64,000 bases of DNA from NCBI RefSeq assembly GCF_036785885.1, contig NC_092317.1:2296501-2360500 (forward strand). The letters are read 5' to 3'. Below are positions 23,007-34,727 of the stretch, piece after piece. The first letter of the stretch is position 1. Each line of letters starts with the position of its first letter. A program made the position numbers and the translations under genes. The notes under the pieces were generated by a model. The model searched no databases. It was given only the letters and a program-made list of their open reading frames with translations, and was not told where the DNA came from. Origin of the DNA: Coffea arabica (lineage: Eukaryota > Streptophyta > Magnoliopsida > Gentianales > Rubiaceae).

Positions 23007-26000
23007 ACCTTTAGCCAGAAAAAAAATAAAATTATCAAATCGAATACTAATAATTTATCTTATCTCCCTAATCTACTTTAATCAACAGCAGCTAACGTGC
23101 ACCGTCCACCAGGCGGCGCAGGTTAAAAGGAGGAATCAGTTGCACGGAATAGGAGATGGAGAAATAAGATGGGAAAAGCCCGAGGTAAACCCGTAACGTA
23201 TTTATCAGCAAATTAATAAAACAACATGCGATTTTACTGAAGGCGGCAGGGTGAAAACGTGCGAAATCCTAGAAAATTTTACAGTCACTGGAAACACTGA
23301 CACAAAAGATCAATTGTAGAACAACCAGAGCAGACCAAACTTAAAAGATGCCTCAGAAGCAACCGTAAAGAGTTAAAAAACCAATTGTCAGCTCTGCTTT
23401 TTCTTTATTCCTTTTTTGTTTTTATCTTTTATTTGTCTTTTTACTCAATGGCTCTACTTTTTTTTTTTTTTAACCACGCCCATATCTAACAGTAATTATT
23501 GTGTAAATCCAAAAAGTAAACAAGCGTGCGGATTTGATCAGACGGTGTAGAGTGAATGGGAGGAATGGAAGGCTAAGATCCATGCACTTCCCATCATATT
23601 CGGTGGTTAGGGGACACAACAGCGTCCGGTTGTTGAGTTGAGTTGACTGTAGTAAGCAGATATGATGGAATCGTTGACCCTACGGCGCACGCCTCCCTCC
23701 TTTAACGTTTTCCGGGCCGTTGATCACTAGCTCGTTAAATTGCTAATTAGACCTTCACATTTCTAAAAATTCTCAATCAAGTCTGTTTATTGGCCAAGGA
23801 AGCAAGCAAGCACCAAACAAATACAAGTCGTACATGGAGGGGAGGACCAAATATGAGCTAGATTCTAAAATGTTTTTCTATACTGAAATTTTTAGCATTA
23901 TTGGGACCATAGTGACCGAGTTGCCGTCACCGTTAACTGCTTACTCTGCTAAGTCTTCAAACATTTTTATTTTGCAGCTTGCTGGGAAACACCATCATGT
24001 GCATAGAATTGTATCAGTCTCCCGTTCCTTTTTCTCTCTGCAATCATTTCTTTGATGAAATAGTAGCAATATAGCCAGATGTGGTGAAGAAGCAATGAAA
24101 AGAGTAAAACAAGGGGCTATACTTTTCTTTTCTTTCTTTTATTTTTTGACTTGTTCCCAGTATACAGGATTGAAAAAGGGTGATCCAACCGGACCAAATA
24201 AGAAATTCAAAAGGACTGAATCACTATCGACACAGATAAGTACCTGCTGACAAAACATTGATCAATATATCATTAATCGATACAGTCTTTCTTTTTGTTT
24301 TTTTGTTGGTGATTGTCTACCATCCAGCCTTTGAAGCACTCGTTAAAATGTAGTTTAAGTGTTGTGGAAAAAAAAATCTGACAATTGAACAAACTCAAAC
24401 TAACAAGACACTGTATTAAATCGAAGAACTCAAATCACACAATGTGGGTGAGTCAAAACACTTAATGCTTAGCTAATCAATAACCTTGTATTGTTTAGAC
24501 GTCTTAATTGAAATTAACCACACCCTAAAGATTACATCATGCTTGCTTCAAAAATCAAAATGGGTCCTGTTTAGCTCAAATTCCACTACGCAAATGCTCA
24601 GGATTCGGTCAATTGACCCATCTGATTTCGACTTTGACTTGCATTACAGGATTCGTTGTATTTGGATGCCAGCTTGACCCGGCGTTGAATCAACCGGTGG
24701 CCGGTGGTTGGCCCTGCCAGGAGTCAATACTTGACTGGTTGGGTTTACCACTTTGCTGGCTTTTACTTGCTCGCCTTTTTGTTGTCTACCCTGCTTTCGT
24801 TGCCTCGGGGCTCCCTTGTTCATAAGTCTAACAAAATGTCTTCTAACTCTAAATCTCATAAAGAGAAAAAAGAGAAATTTAAGAGCAGAATAAAAAAAAA
24901 TTTTACAGTCATTCAGCTGACGTCGTTACCAATTCAATGGCGGCGTTTGGAAGACATGAAGAGAGAGAATACTTACCAGTTACCAGTACTAGAATGGTTA
25001 TATTCTATCAGAAGAGGCTGCTCTAACGATAAGGGAAACTTTGCAAATTGACTAATAGCCGAAACATTTGACGATGATCTTGAATCATGATGCCTGAAAC
25101 GAAAAAGAAGAAGCAGATGTTAAGTTTCAGAGGCCCGCTTAAAAAATAAAATATGGGTTTCGGGTCGAAATGTGCCGGTAGCTGCTGGATCTGGATGGCG
25201 ATTGATTCAGGATTGGTTGGTATGGTGGGTCCTCGAAATGTGCCTGGCACAAGATAGTGGGCCCGCCCAAAAGTGCCGGAAAAAGGAAATCAAAGCGTTA
25301 TCCATGTAGGGTCACGGGTCACCGGCACCGCACAGCTTAGTTTTGTGGTTGAGGAAATCCGGGCCTGGTGTTGACGGTTTAAAAAGCAAAAACGAGAGAG
25401 ACGGGAGAAGAGTTCGTATCAAAATAGTAGTAGTGGAATCAGCAACCAGCCCAACCAATCAGTATTCACCATGTATGTATCATGTACGTATTGTTGATCA
25501 AACACTTTTTTATAATCAAAATAATGTGGCCATGGCACTGAAGGATGAGCCCACTTTCTGCCTGCCATTACTACAGTGCATACAAAGTTGCCAATAGCCC
25601 ATAAGCTAGACTTAGTCGTCCTCTTGGGGGAAAAAAAAAAGGTAAGTACCAGCGACATTCTTCATCTCAAGATTCTCTATTCCATAATTCTCTTTGTCAA
25701 CGAATTTCATAACATCTTTTCACTCTATCGTTTAGGCAGTGATTGTTCCATCAAATTGATGCACCATTGTTGATTCATAGCTTCCCGACTTGAGGTGATA
25801 ACTGATTTGAGTTAAGTTCGCACCAAATTTCAATATTGAAGATTATGGGGTCAGTATCATCAGGGGACAGGACACTCGTGAAATTACCATAAGATGGAGG
25901 AGGTGGCTATCATATAGAAGAAAAACTTCTGCCAAAGCTGTATTTGTCCATTTTGAATGATGATAATCCGAAATTAGTGCAACATTTTGGGAAAGTAATT

Positions 26001-26966
26001 AATATTCATATTCGATCATTTTATTTGGGCTGTAGAGAAGTTTGTTAATGGTCGATGATATTCTTCGCATTCTAAAAAGAGTTAAATGACATAAACACTC
26101 ACTCCATAGATTTTTCTAATTTTTTAATTGCCAAAATACGCTCAAGGTATAATTTAACGATAACTCTGTGTTACTTTTGTAGAAACCTTTTTTTAATTTT
26201 AAAAAAAACTCTAACATTATTGTTTAATAAATCCTAAAGTAATACACAATTTCAAAATAATAATAATAAAAAAAGTTTAGTACTTTACTGAAGAACTACT
26301 AAACAATTGATCATGGTTGTTAAGATTCTCTTCTATCACTAGTTGTATTATAATCCAAGACTAATTTAAGAGTAGGAAAAATTAAGTGATAAAATAAAGA
26401 AATTTACTACCATTAAATACATAGATGGGCACTTTTTTGTCTCCAAAAATATTTTTGTGTCATTTTATTAAGAACAAAAAAAGAAAGAAAGGAAGGATGA
26501 AGTGTCTGGAGCATTTTTCGAAATGCTTAAATCATTTGCATTGATATTGATCTCAGTTTCATAGCATTGTCATTTAGCAGTAGCAGGAAGGACAAACTTA
26601 ATTTTATTTTTGCTCCCAAACTGTTCTACTGGCAGACGTCTCAATCGTTCTCCATCTGTTGCGCGCCCATATCACACACGCTACTTCGCCAGTGCTGGAA
26701 GAAATCAAAAGAAGGTGGCTTTTTTTCTTTTTTTTCAGATCATCCTGATCATAACTTCTCGGACTGGGATTTGAAAGTTCAATGAACGATATCAATGTTG
26801 GGCTTTGATGTGTCATCATCAGGAACTTGATCTATATCCGGAAGGAAATTACGTATTCGAGCACAAGATACACCAATCATTCGTCGGTGGAGTAATGCTA
26901 CGTATAGCAGCCTCGTCAACTTATTTTGTAATTGCAAAATGTTGAAATTTCGGGGAAAATTTATTT

Positions 26967-27280
26967 CAAAGGCATTATTTGATAATTCAATTCAACACTT
27001 AAATTTAATAGATTCAGATGAGTTTGATAATAAAAAAAATAGAATATATGAATGAATTAATTAAACAATATCGAATTTTCTAGATAAAACTTGCTCTAAA
27101 AAAATAAATGATCAGTTATTCGCTCATCAACTTAATATGATATACACTACTTAACAATTCATTAAATAATAAAATATATATTCAAATATAGCAGATTATA
27201 TATTTAACAACTTATTAACTTAATCGATTCAAGTTTCAGATTTCAATTTTTAAATTTTAATTTTATCAAACGCTTTATTA
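26967..27280. mobile_element. MITE with TTTGATAATTCAATTCA termini
   Basis: The left end ATTTGATAATTCAATTCAAC and the right end ...ATTTTATCAAACGC are inverted relatives. The interior has AATAGATTCAGATGAG near the left and CGATTCAAGTTTCAGATT near the right. I recognise the pattern as a common asterid MITE type, from memory. The target duplication is not clear. Confidence 0.5.
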
Positions 27281-27825
27281 TTACAAGTGGTGTGTGCCTG
27301 AGATCTCCCTGCCTGTCTGTCTGTCTGTCTGGGCCACTGCCATGGGTCTCAAGGCATGTTGGTTGGATTGCACTACTTGTGACAAGTCCAACAAGTGATT
27401 CAGTGCGTCTTTCATCGTTGGTTGATCATTGATAAGTCGCTGACTAATTCAGTCTATAGGACGGTACAAAAACAATTGGGCTGCGGCCTCCTTCTAGACC
27501 CATTAGAAGGACCCTCTAGAGACATGTTGCTGTCTTTTGCACTTTCAAATCATTTTTTTTTTTTTTTGGTTCTAACTTTTATTAGAATTTATTAATCACG
27601 TTAAGCTAGTTGTAACAAATAAAATGCATGAAGGTATTAAAGTAAAATACCGGAGTGGATTTGTTGAGCCAACAGTTCAATTCCGAAGGAATTAAGAAAT
27701 CATGTATTAAGATCCTCATTGAATCTTGCCAGTATCACTGTTCATATCTTTAGAATGAATTCCATGATAAGAAAAATTGAGTCAGAAATCCACAAACTTA
27801 TTAGTATAATAAAAAGAATAAATCT

Positions 27826-27955
27826 TATATATACTGATAGTGTATACATTATCACCGTTGGATCCATGACACATATGCAAAAATTAAATTTTAAATTCAA
27901 ATTTTATATAATCATCATTCATCCAACGCTAACCGTGTATACACTATCAGTGTTA
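27826..27955. mobile_element. Foldback MITE (GATAGTGTATACA ends)
   Basis: ACTGATAGTGTATACATTAT on the left is answered by GTGTATACACTATCAGTG on the right. CCGTTGGAT and ATCCAACG lie just inside, so most of the element can pair with itself. Related sequence without the full hairpin occurs near 48958-49000 and 60280-60345. Confidence 0.65.
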
Positions 27956-28287
27956 AAAATATTAATCCTAATAAAAAACACATAGTCACTATTTATGGTC
28001 CCTCAAGTCTGCAATCATGGAATATTTATTTATTTATTATTATTTCTATTATTTTTTGAATGGAGGAATAAATCAACTAATCAAGCAGTGGATATCCCCG
28101 TTCCTGTTATCATTGTTATTTCCTTTTTTTTTTTTTCCCACGGGCAGCCCCTTTTCCTACAAGGACATAATCGTCACTTGATAATTTCGCTCGCATGTCT
28201 GACTGAAAATGACCCATTATCTATTCATCTCGAATTCTTCAGTTAGCACCCACTGCTGAGTGCTGATCTTCCTTCACCCGTTCAGTC

Positions 28288-28989
28288 ATGGCGGCCTCTC
28301 TTCGCTCAAACGTCAACTTCGTCGCCGCCCCCCATTCTTCAATCATCCGACCAAATAGCAGTCGGAGCCACACATCCATACGCTGCGGACCACGGGACAA
28401 TCGTGGTCCGATAACCAGAGGCCGCGTATTAAGCACAGAAGCAATCCAAGCCGTTCAAGCCCTCAAACGAGCCCACAGAGCTAACCCCACAAATCTCAAC
28501 GACAGCACCCATCTCTCCCAAACCCTCTCTCGCCTGATTAAAGCCGACCTCATTGCAGCCTTCAAAGAGCTCCTCCGCCAGGACCACAGCGAAATTGCTC
28601 TCAAAGTCTTCTCAGCCGTCCGATCGGAATACAATCTGGAATTGGGTCTCTACGCTGAGTTGGTCACAGCTTTGGGCAAGAAAGGTTTGACGGAGGAAAT
28701 CGAGGGAGTGGTCTGGGAATTGGAAAGACGGGGTAGAATCCAGTGTGATGATAAGGGGCTGGCGAGGTTGGTTAGAGCGTTGATAGCCGCTGATTGTGGG
28801 GGATCAACGGCCAGGATATATGGGTTGATGAAGAGGAGTGGATGGGGGTCCAGTTTTGAGGTGGATGAGTATTTGGCAAAGGTGTTGAGCAAAGGATTGA
28901 GGAGATTTGGAGAGGAGGGCTTGGCTAACGAGGTTGATGCGGAATTGAGGAGGTCTTATGAAGGTGTTTTGGAGAAAGCAAGAAGTTAA
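28288..28989 (+). CDS. THA8-like short PPR protein, chloroplast-targeted
   Basis: A single-exon ORF of 233 residues. Residues 1-33 are rich in Ser/Arg/Ala with few acidic residues, as in a chloroplast transit peptide (MAASLRSNVNFVAA). The rest is helical-repeat sequence typical of short P-type PPR proteins, with YNLELGLYAELVTALGKKGL, ELERRGRIQCDDKGLARLV and ARIYGLMKRSGW. This matches the THYLAKOID ASSEMBLY 8 family. THA8 in maize and Arabidopsis binds specific chloroplast introns (ycf3-2, trnA) and is needed for their splicing; its loss blocks thylakoid development. Assignment to THA8 itself, as opposed to a THA8-like paralogue, is not certain. The start is the first ATG after an in-frame gap. 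Confidence 0.82.
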   Translation: MAASLRSNVNFVAAPHSSIIRPNSSRSHTSIRCGPRDNRGPITRGRVLSTEAIQAVQALKRAHRANPTNLNDSTHLSQTLSRLIKADLIAAFKELLRQDHSEIALKVFSAVRSEYNLELGLYAELVTALGKKGLTEEIEGVVWELERRGRIQCDDKGLARLVRALIAADCGGSTARIYGLMKRSGWGSSFEVDEYLAKVLSKGLRRFGEEGLANEVDAELRRSYEGVLEKARS

Positions 28990-29354
28990 CCCAACCTCTT
29001 TTAGTGTACTGATGCTAGACTGATTCCGTAATTTAGCAATACTTGATTTATAATGGAATCATGATTTTGTTTTCTGCTTTTATTGCCCTTTATGGCCATT
29101 ACCGATAGAATGTTCCACGTAACACCTAAAATGCACTGCTGTAATTTTAGTGGTTAGATATCTATGAAGCAGCCTCAGATTCTACCTTTTTCTATTTAAA
29201 ATATTTTTTAGCACATTTGTTAATTATTAACCTCACTAATATAAATAAATTATATATCTATATATGTGTGTGTATTTATGTATATGTATGCACACACGAA
29301 CATGCATAAATTCAAAACAAAAAAAAAAATCTCTAATCCAATTGAGCTTTTACC

Positions 29355-30097
29355 TAGGGGTGAGCGCAGATCGGGTATTCGTCCCGTCCATTATTTGATT
29401 GACTCAACTCGCATCTTGCAGGTAAGTTATTTTTTGATCCTTGCCCGCCCCCCGCATATCAACGGGTACCTAATTATAAGGTATCCGTTGAGATAGGATT
29501 GGGTCAACGGGTATCTGCCTCACTCTACTTATTATTTAATTTTTTAAAAAAATGATTTATATTAATTTAATTTTATATTTTACACATTCATCTAAAATTT
29601 AATAAAGATTTTTTTCTCAAAAAAAAGTCTTCCACTAAGAAATAAACATGTGAAGAGAATACAAGAAAAGGAAAAAAAAATTTAAAAGAATTCAAAATCA
29701 ATAAAAATTTGAAATAAGTAACATATTTTTTTAAATATATGTTCCATATTAATTAAACTCTTTTCTATAACACATAAGATCATGACTTCTACAAATGAAT
29801 CTTGTAAATAAATTATAGTCTCTTATATTTGTAATGTAATTTGTTCAGTGAAATTGTTTATTTAGCTCTAAAAATATTATTTTATAGTACGTGTATAAAA
29901 ATAAAAAATATATATGCGGGGTAGGTCGGGTATCCGTGGATTTTTAATTTGTGACTCTAACCCGCCATACATTTTAGTGAGTATCCGATCCTCTTTTGAC
30001 CTGATCAAATATTACAAATTGGATATCCTAATTTTCGGATCGAATCGGACTGGATACATCGGGTTTTTGAGTTTGCTCATAATTTTGCCCACCCCTA
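29355..30097. mobile_element. hAT-type MITE
   Basis: The 743-bp element has ends TAGGGGTGAGC and GCCCACCCCTA. Flanks are CTTTTACC (29347-29354) and CTCTTACC (30098-30105), an 8-bp target duplication with one mismatch. Short repeats of the type gggtatccg lie near both ends. No coding capacity. The mismatch suggests an older insertion. Confidence 0.85.
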
Positions 30098-30799
30098 CTC
30101 TTACCTTTTTTTTGGTTAAAAAATGGAAGTAGGCTATTTTACCTCAAGAAAAATACAAGAAAACAAAAGAAAAAGGGCCATAAATTAGCAGTCATTTCTC
30201 CTTATGTTTAAGTGCTAGGCTAGCCCTCACTCCTCCAAAACAAGCTAGTAGTAGTACTACAATTTACCCTCGGCTGCAGCAGTCAGTGTACAGCTAGATT
30301 GTCCAGCCGCGGGCCTGGTGAAGGAGAAAATAGAACGAAAGCGCGAAATATTCTTGGTTAATTATCATTCATCTTGAAAGTCTACAGCTTAAAAATTAGG
30401 CAAGGAGAACGGACCCGAACTTGATCATCGTCTTCCGCTAATAACACTAAAAATCCTCCACCGCCAGCGGGCACTCCCGTTGATTTCTCCCTCCTATTCT
30501 ATTATCCCAACATTTTCTGTCTAATAACTATCCGTATTTTGCTCGAATTTAGTTTTTTTTTAAATAAAAATAAAAGAAAAACATTATCCCCTTGTAAACC
30601 TCATTTTGGTTTCCATCAGTTACTGGGAGATAACGTAAAACACTAAAATTTCGTCTCACGTTGTGAAAATAGAGACCCTGAAAATGATTCTCTATTTCTT
30701 CTGAAATTATTAGTTTATGCTATTAAACTATTAAGAGAGTAGTACTATGTAATTCCTCAAGGTGTTGAAGTACTATGCATTGTACAAAATGTTGATAAC

Positions 30800-31567
30800 A
30801 ATCAAATAGAGCCTATTTGAACTTGAATATTTATCTTCTTTTCTTTTTTCTTTTTTTTTTAAAATCCTTCTCCTTGAGTCAGGAAATCGATTTCTCTGAA
30901 ATGGACTCTCTAAAATCGATTTTAAAGAATCTACTTCGGCTTGCTGGTTCTCATAGACTGCACGTCTCAATTCTTCGTTTCCGAATTTTCTCCCTTCTTC
31001 CAACTTCTCGCCTTGCAGTTTTATTCCTGCACTTCGCTGCTGACATGATCGAAATTTTCTCTTGGAGAGGCTAAACTAATAAGAAGCTACAAGAAGCACT
31101 AGATTTTCTATTGACCATTGGAGAGAAGATCATTACTCTGAATTTAAGAAGAGCTTCTTTTCGATGTAAGTACAAATGTTGGTTGGGACCGTGTTGGGCC
31201 TTTATGACTAGTTGGATGAGATACTGTTGCATTGAACTTCTGTAGAAAAAGTTTAGATCTTGAAGTGCCATCCAAAATTCCAAATTGCATATCATAGAAT
31301 CCCGATTCCCAACTTGTCTTGTACCATTATGTTTGATCTTGCTATTCTAGCGCGTTGTTTGTTAACTGACATCATATAGTTTCCGCCGTTGTTTTCTGAT
31401 TTAGGCTACATTGAAAGGGATATCTGGGCTCCAATGGTCAATCAAAAAATTGTTCTGTTACCACTCATTCCAGTCAATGTCTCGGGGCTTGGCTGATGTT
31501 GTTATCGTTCGAGTCAATGTCTCTGGGCTCGGGCTTGCTGTTGTTATATCGTTCGACTCTAAACAGG

Positions 31568-31637
<70 letters not shown>

Positions 31638-32240
31638 CCTCTGTCTCTCTCTCAAGACTTACAAACACATGCACACACGCGCACACACACTCACGCACAC
31701 CTTTGTGTCATTTCCTACCATCCACACAGCTGCTGTAGTATTTGCCTTGACAAGGAATGACAAACCTTAAAAGTTTACTTAACTCTTCTCTATTTTTGTG
31801 TTTCTCACAGATCACTGGAATGTCCAATGTCAAGCATGAAGTCTCATACAATGTACAGAAACTTGCAGAGCGTCATCCTTAAGCAGTCTCCTTGTATATC
31901 TTCCCCATGGAAGATGTGTCTTTGAGAAGTAGATGTCCTTTACATTTATTCTGAGGGCACACATCTTTTACTATCAAAATAGCTGCCAAATGACTGCTGC
32001 CGTGGACTGAGTCCTGACCAATGTGTAAGCAATTGAATTCTATGTCCTGGCAGGTCTGTTTATCATTTTGTAACACGGTGCTGTGCAGCTTATTCTTTTT
32101 TTTTTTTTTTTTTGGAGTGCTTTGGTGCTTTAGATGCTCTGAACCGCTTGTTATACAACTGCAATACTACATAGCAATCTTGTATGTTAACCTTGGTGCT
32201 TTAGATGTTTTCCATCAGCAATTTTTGGAATGACAAAGAA
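30800..32240 (+). other. Possible spliced transcript, unassigned
   Basis: The composition is less AT-rich than the surrounding spacer, and splice-like sites can be read: a donor CGAT|GTAAGT near 31166 and an acceptor CTCACAG near 31810. Downstream of the latter there is an open stretch (ITGMSNVKHEVSYNVQKLAE) that ends in a stop at 31880. I cannot connect it to a known protein. It may be a lineage-specific gene, a non-coding RNA or chance. Confidence 0.2.
31569..31634. repeat. (TA)33 microsatellite
   Basis: A pure TA run of about 33 units, followed by CT- and CA-rich tracts. The long YI-repeat ORFs across it on both strands are artefacts of the repeat. Confidence 0.98.
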
Positions 32241-33839
32241 TGATGTCCAGAAAAAGCATTGCTATTTCAATTCTTTAGGAAAAGTATCTACGCCACTTTA
32301 AGGAGTGCATCCAATCCTATGAAACGTTACATGTGAATTGTGATGTCCAAAAACCCATGTTGCTGTTTATTTTTGAGCTGTCCCTGATCCATTTGCTCTT
32401 CTTTCTTTCTTTTTAATGATTCTATTGTTACACTTTTCTTCGTTTTCTAAAGTCAATCAGAACTTCATATGATTGTGGTTTGACTTCAGAAATCTCTCCT
32501 TTTCTGCCTTGCTGGATTCCTGGATTGCCATAGCCCAATTAGAATAGGGATATTCATATATTTAGAGCTCGTGGGTGCATTACCGCTCGGATGTCTACGA
32601 TGAACAAGCAAAGCAAGGCTCTGCTTAGGTTAGGTTTCCATAACCACGCTGAGTGTGTAATCTCGACCCCCCGGAAATCCAGACTTGATGTCTTCTTGAA
32701 CTCCGACATAAATTTAACCTATATCTTGGTCATTTACGTAACCCAACTAAGCTATAAATCGTAATTTTTTTTTTTTTTTGGGTTGGCGTTGAGAATTTGA
32801 TGTAAAACCCGTTATCAAGCCTTTATTAACTGGATTCGAAGCTTTACGTGTCAGGCATTATTCGACTCGATCCCCAGATGCAATTCGATGGCCGCGCACG
32901 CTCCCAAAGGATATTGCTGGATCCCGCTCCTCTTTCAAATTGCTGAAGTTCGTTACCAAAAACCAAGAAATTGCTACCACTATGGAGGGGAAAAAAAAAA
33001 GAAGAAGAAGAAGAGGAAGAGGAAGTTGCTAAAGCGTGCTTTGAAAACTTGATTCACAATTTCACACATTGCAATTACCATGGAAAAGTATGACTTTAGC
33101 ATTTTAAACATTAAAGTAGATTGTGGTAATAACTGAAATGACAATACCATGGGAGTCGGAGCTTCACCATGGGAGGAAAAGGGTTCTATCGGCACTTAAT
33201 AAAGTTTCCCTTGATATGAAGAGGCTAATTAATATCACTTTTCACTCTCCTAAGTATTGCTTCTTCGGTAGTTTATATCTTAAACTTTTACCTGTGACAT
33301 TTCTTACCTACACTTCTCTTGCCACTTTGACGCAACTGAAACGTAGATGCTAATTTGTGAATATGTCGAGCACTTAAGTAGCATTTTCGTTTTATGAATA
33401 AAAACATATAGATGACAATCGTGCTCTATAAAATAGTCTGGTTAATGTTCAAGAAATTATGTATAACTATGCAAATATACTTGTAGTTAGCGGTGAATTG
33501 CTAAAGCAGTATGTTGTCTTTCTCCATTTCGCACAGCTCCCTTTACAGTGAAACTCGAGGACTAACATTAGGAGTCTAGGACAACGGCTTATGGCGCCTT
33601 CGAGAAGCCCCCTTTTGTTTTTCAGGTTTTGAAAGGAAATGTTATTTACGCTCCCATTTTTGTTATTTACATTTTTACTGTCATTTTAATTTATTAGATT
33701 ATATGATAAAATAAATGATAAAAGCGCAGATAACATTTTCTGATCTTGAAATATTGGATGATCTTTCATCCAAAGAATTTATTCTTTCCACAAAGAAACC
33801 ACATTTTCTATTTTCCTATGTATATATGATATTGTCAAT

Positions 33840-33945
33840 CATTGGCCTTTAGCCTAATAGCCATATCGTACGTTAGATCGAGGATTCAAATCGCACCTAA
33901 TACATTACAAACAAGCATTGTGCTTCTTTTATTTTAAAAAAAATT
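33840..33945 (+). mobile_element. SINE-like remnant
   Basis: A stretch with TGGCCTTTAGCCTAATAG, then GAGGATTCAAATCGC about 40 bases on, and a T/A-rich tail resembles the A box, B box and tail of a tRNA-derived SINE. The B box is imperfect and no target duplication was seen. Confidence 0.3.
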
Positions 33946-34066
33946 TAGAAAATGCAGTAGTACACTTGTCACCCTCCATCCTAAAACAAGCTCCCAGTTA
34001 GACTCTTTCTCTCCATAGAATAGGAATAGTGTAAATTGTAGCTGTTAGACATATATGTGTATGTGT

Positions 34067-34069
<3 letters not shown>

Positions 34070-34104
<35 letters not shown>
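34070..34104. repeat. TA microsatellite upstream of the bHLH gene
   Basis: A TA run of about 17 units, preceded by a short TG-rich tract. Confidence 0.95.
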
Positions 34105-34106
<2 letters not shown>

Positions 34107-34238
34107 TTTTATCATTGTTGTCCATTTATTTTTGGGCACATTCGACTTTAAGCTACTAAAAATGTGAGACATTAGCTATATCTAATCATGGCTTGGGAAA
34201 AGAGCATGCTATCCCAATTAACACATAATGATATCTGG

Positions 34239-34265
34239 ACCTAACCCTAACCCTAACCCCAACCC
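34239..34265. promoter_or_regulatory. Telo-box-like (CCCTAA)n motif upstream of the bHLH gene
   Basis: cctaaccctaaccctaacc is three to four units of the plant telomere-like CCCTAA motif, about 460-490 bp upstream of the bHLH start codon. Telo boxes (AAACCCTAA) in plant promoters are known sites for Trb/TRB and related Myb proteins. Here it may equally be a small interstitial telomere-like insertion. Confidence 0.5.
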
Positions 34266-34727
34266 AACTGTATTACAATCCCTAGTTACCACCCCAAATC
34301 AAGGAAATAAGCTCCACAAATGTTTGTTTTTTGGCCTGAAAACACTCCTCACCAGCTTTTTTTCTGCCCCCACTTTGTAATAAAGTTAAAGTAAGAATAA
34401 AAAGAGCAATAGATGCATGATATATGGAGAGAGAAAGGAAGCACACACAGACACACACAAAAAACACAAAGCTTCTCAACCCCACAAGTATGAAATACTG
34501 CTACTTTGTTGACAAAGACATTGGGTTTCCTGAGCCTCTTCTGAGAAAGCAAACACAACCCTGAAAGCTTCAACAAAGGCTCATTTTGGTGTTCAAACAA
34601 GGAAAGATGACAAAGTGAAGAGTAAAAGCTAAAAAAGAGAGCAAAAGGAATTGTTACAGCTTGTTCTATATATATTTTGCACGAATGATTCGAATAAGCA
34701 GCTAAATCACTAGTACTACTGTTACCA

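Larger units (their letters stand above)
21648..28287. other. 6.6-kb spacer between IAA27-like and THA8-like genes
   Basis: It contains the IAA27-like 5' region, TTTGGATAA-type repeat sequence at about 22195-22370, a MITE at 26967-27280 and a foldback MITE at about 27826-27955. The remaining ORFs are short and unconserved in appearance. I see no RNA gene. Confidence 0.45.
28990..34727. other. 5.7-kb spacer between THA8-like and bHLH genes
   Basis: It contains a hAT MITE (29355-30097), a possible spliced transcript (30800-32240), a TA microsatellite (31569-31634), a second TA run (34070-34104), a SINE-like remnant (about 33840-33945) and a telomere-like motif (34239-34265). No protein gene is called. 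Confidence 0.45.

Noticed and set aside
31411-31770. Long ORFs with repeated Tyr-Ile
   Set aside because: They come from the TA microsatellite at 31569-31634.
33880-33895. Possible tRNA gene from a TTCAAATC box
   Set aside because: No acceptor stem or D/anticodon arms can be paired; a SINE remnant fits better.
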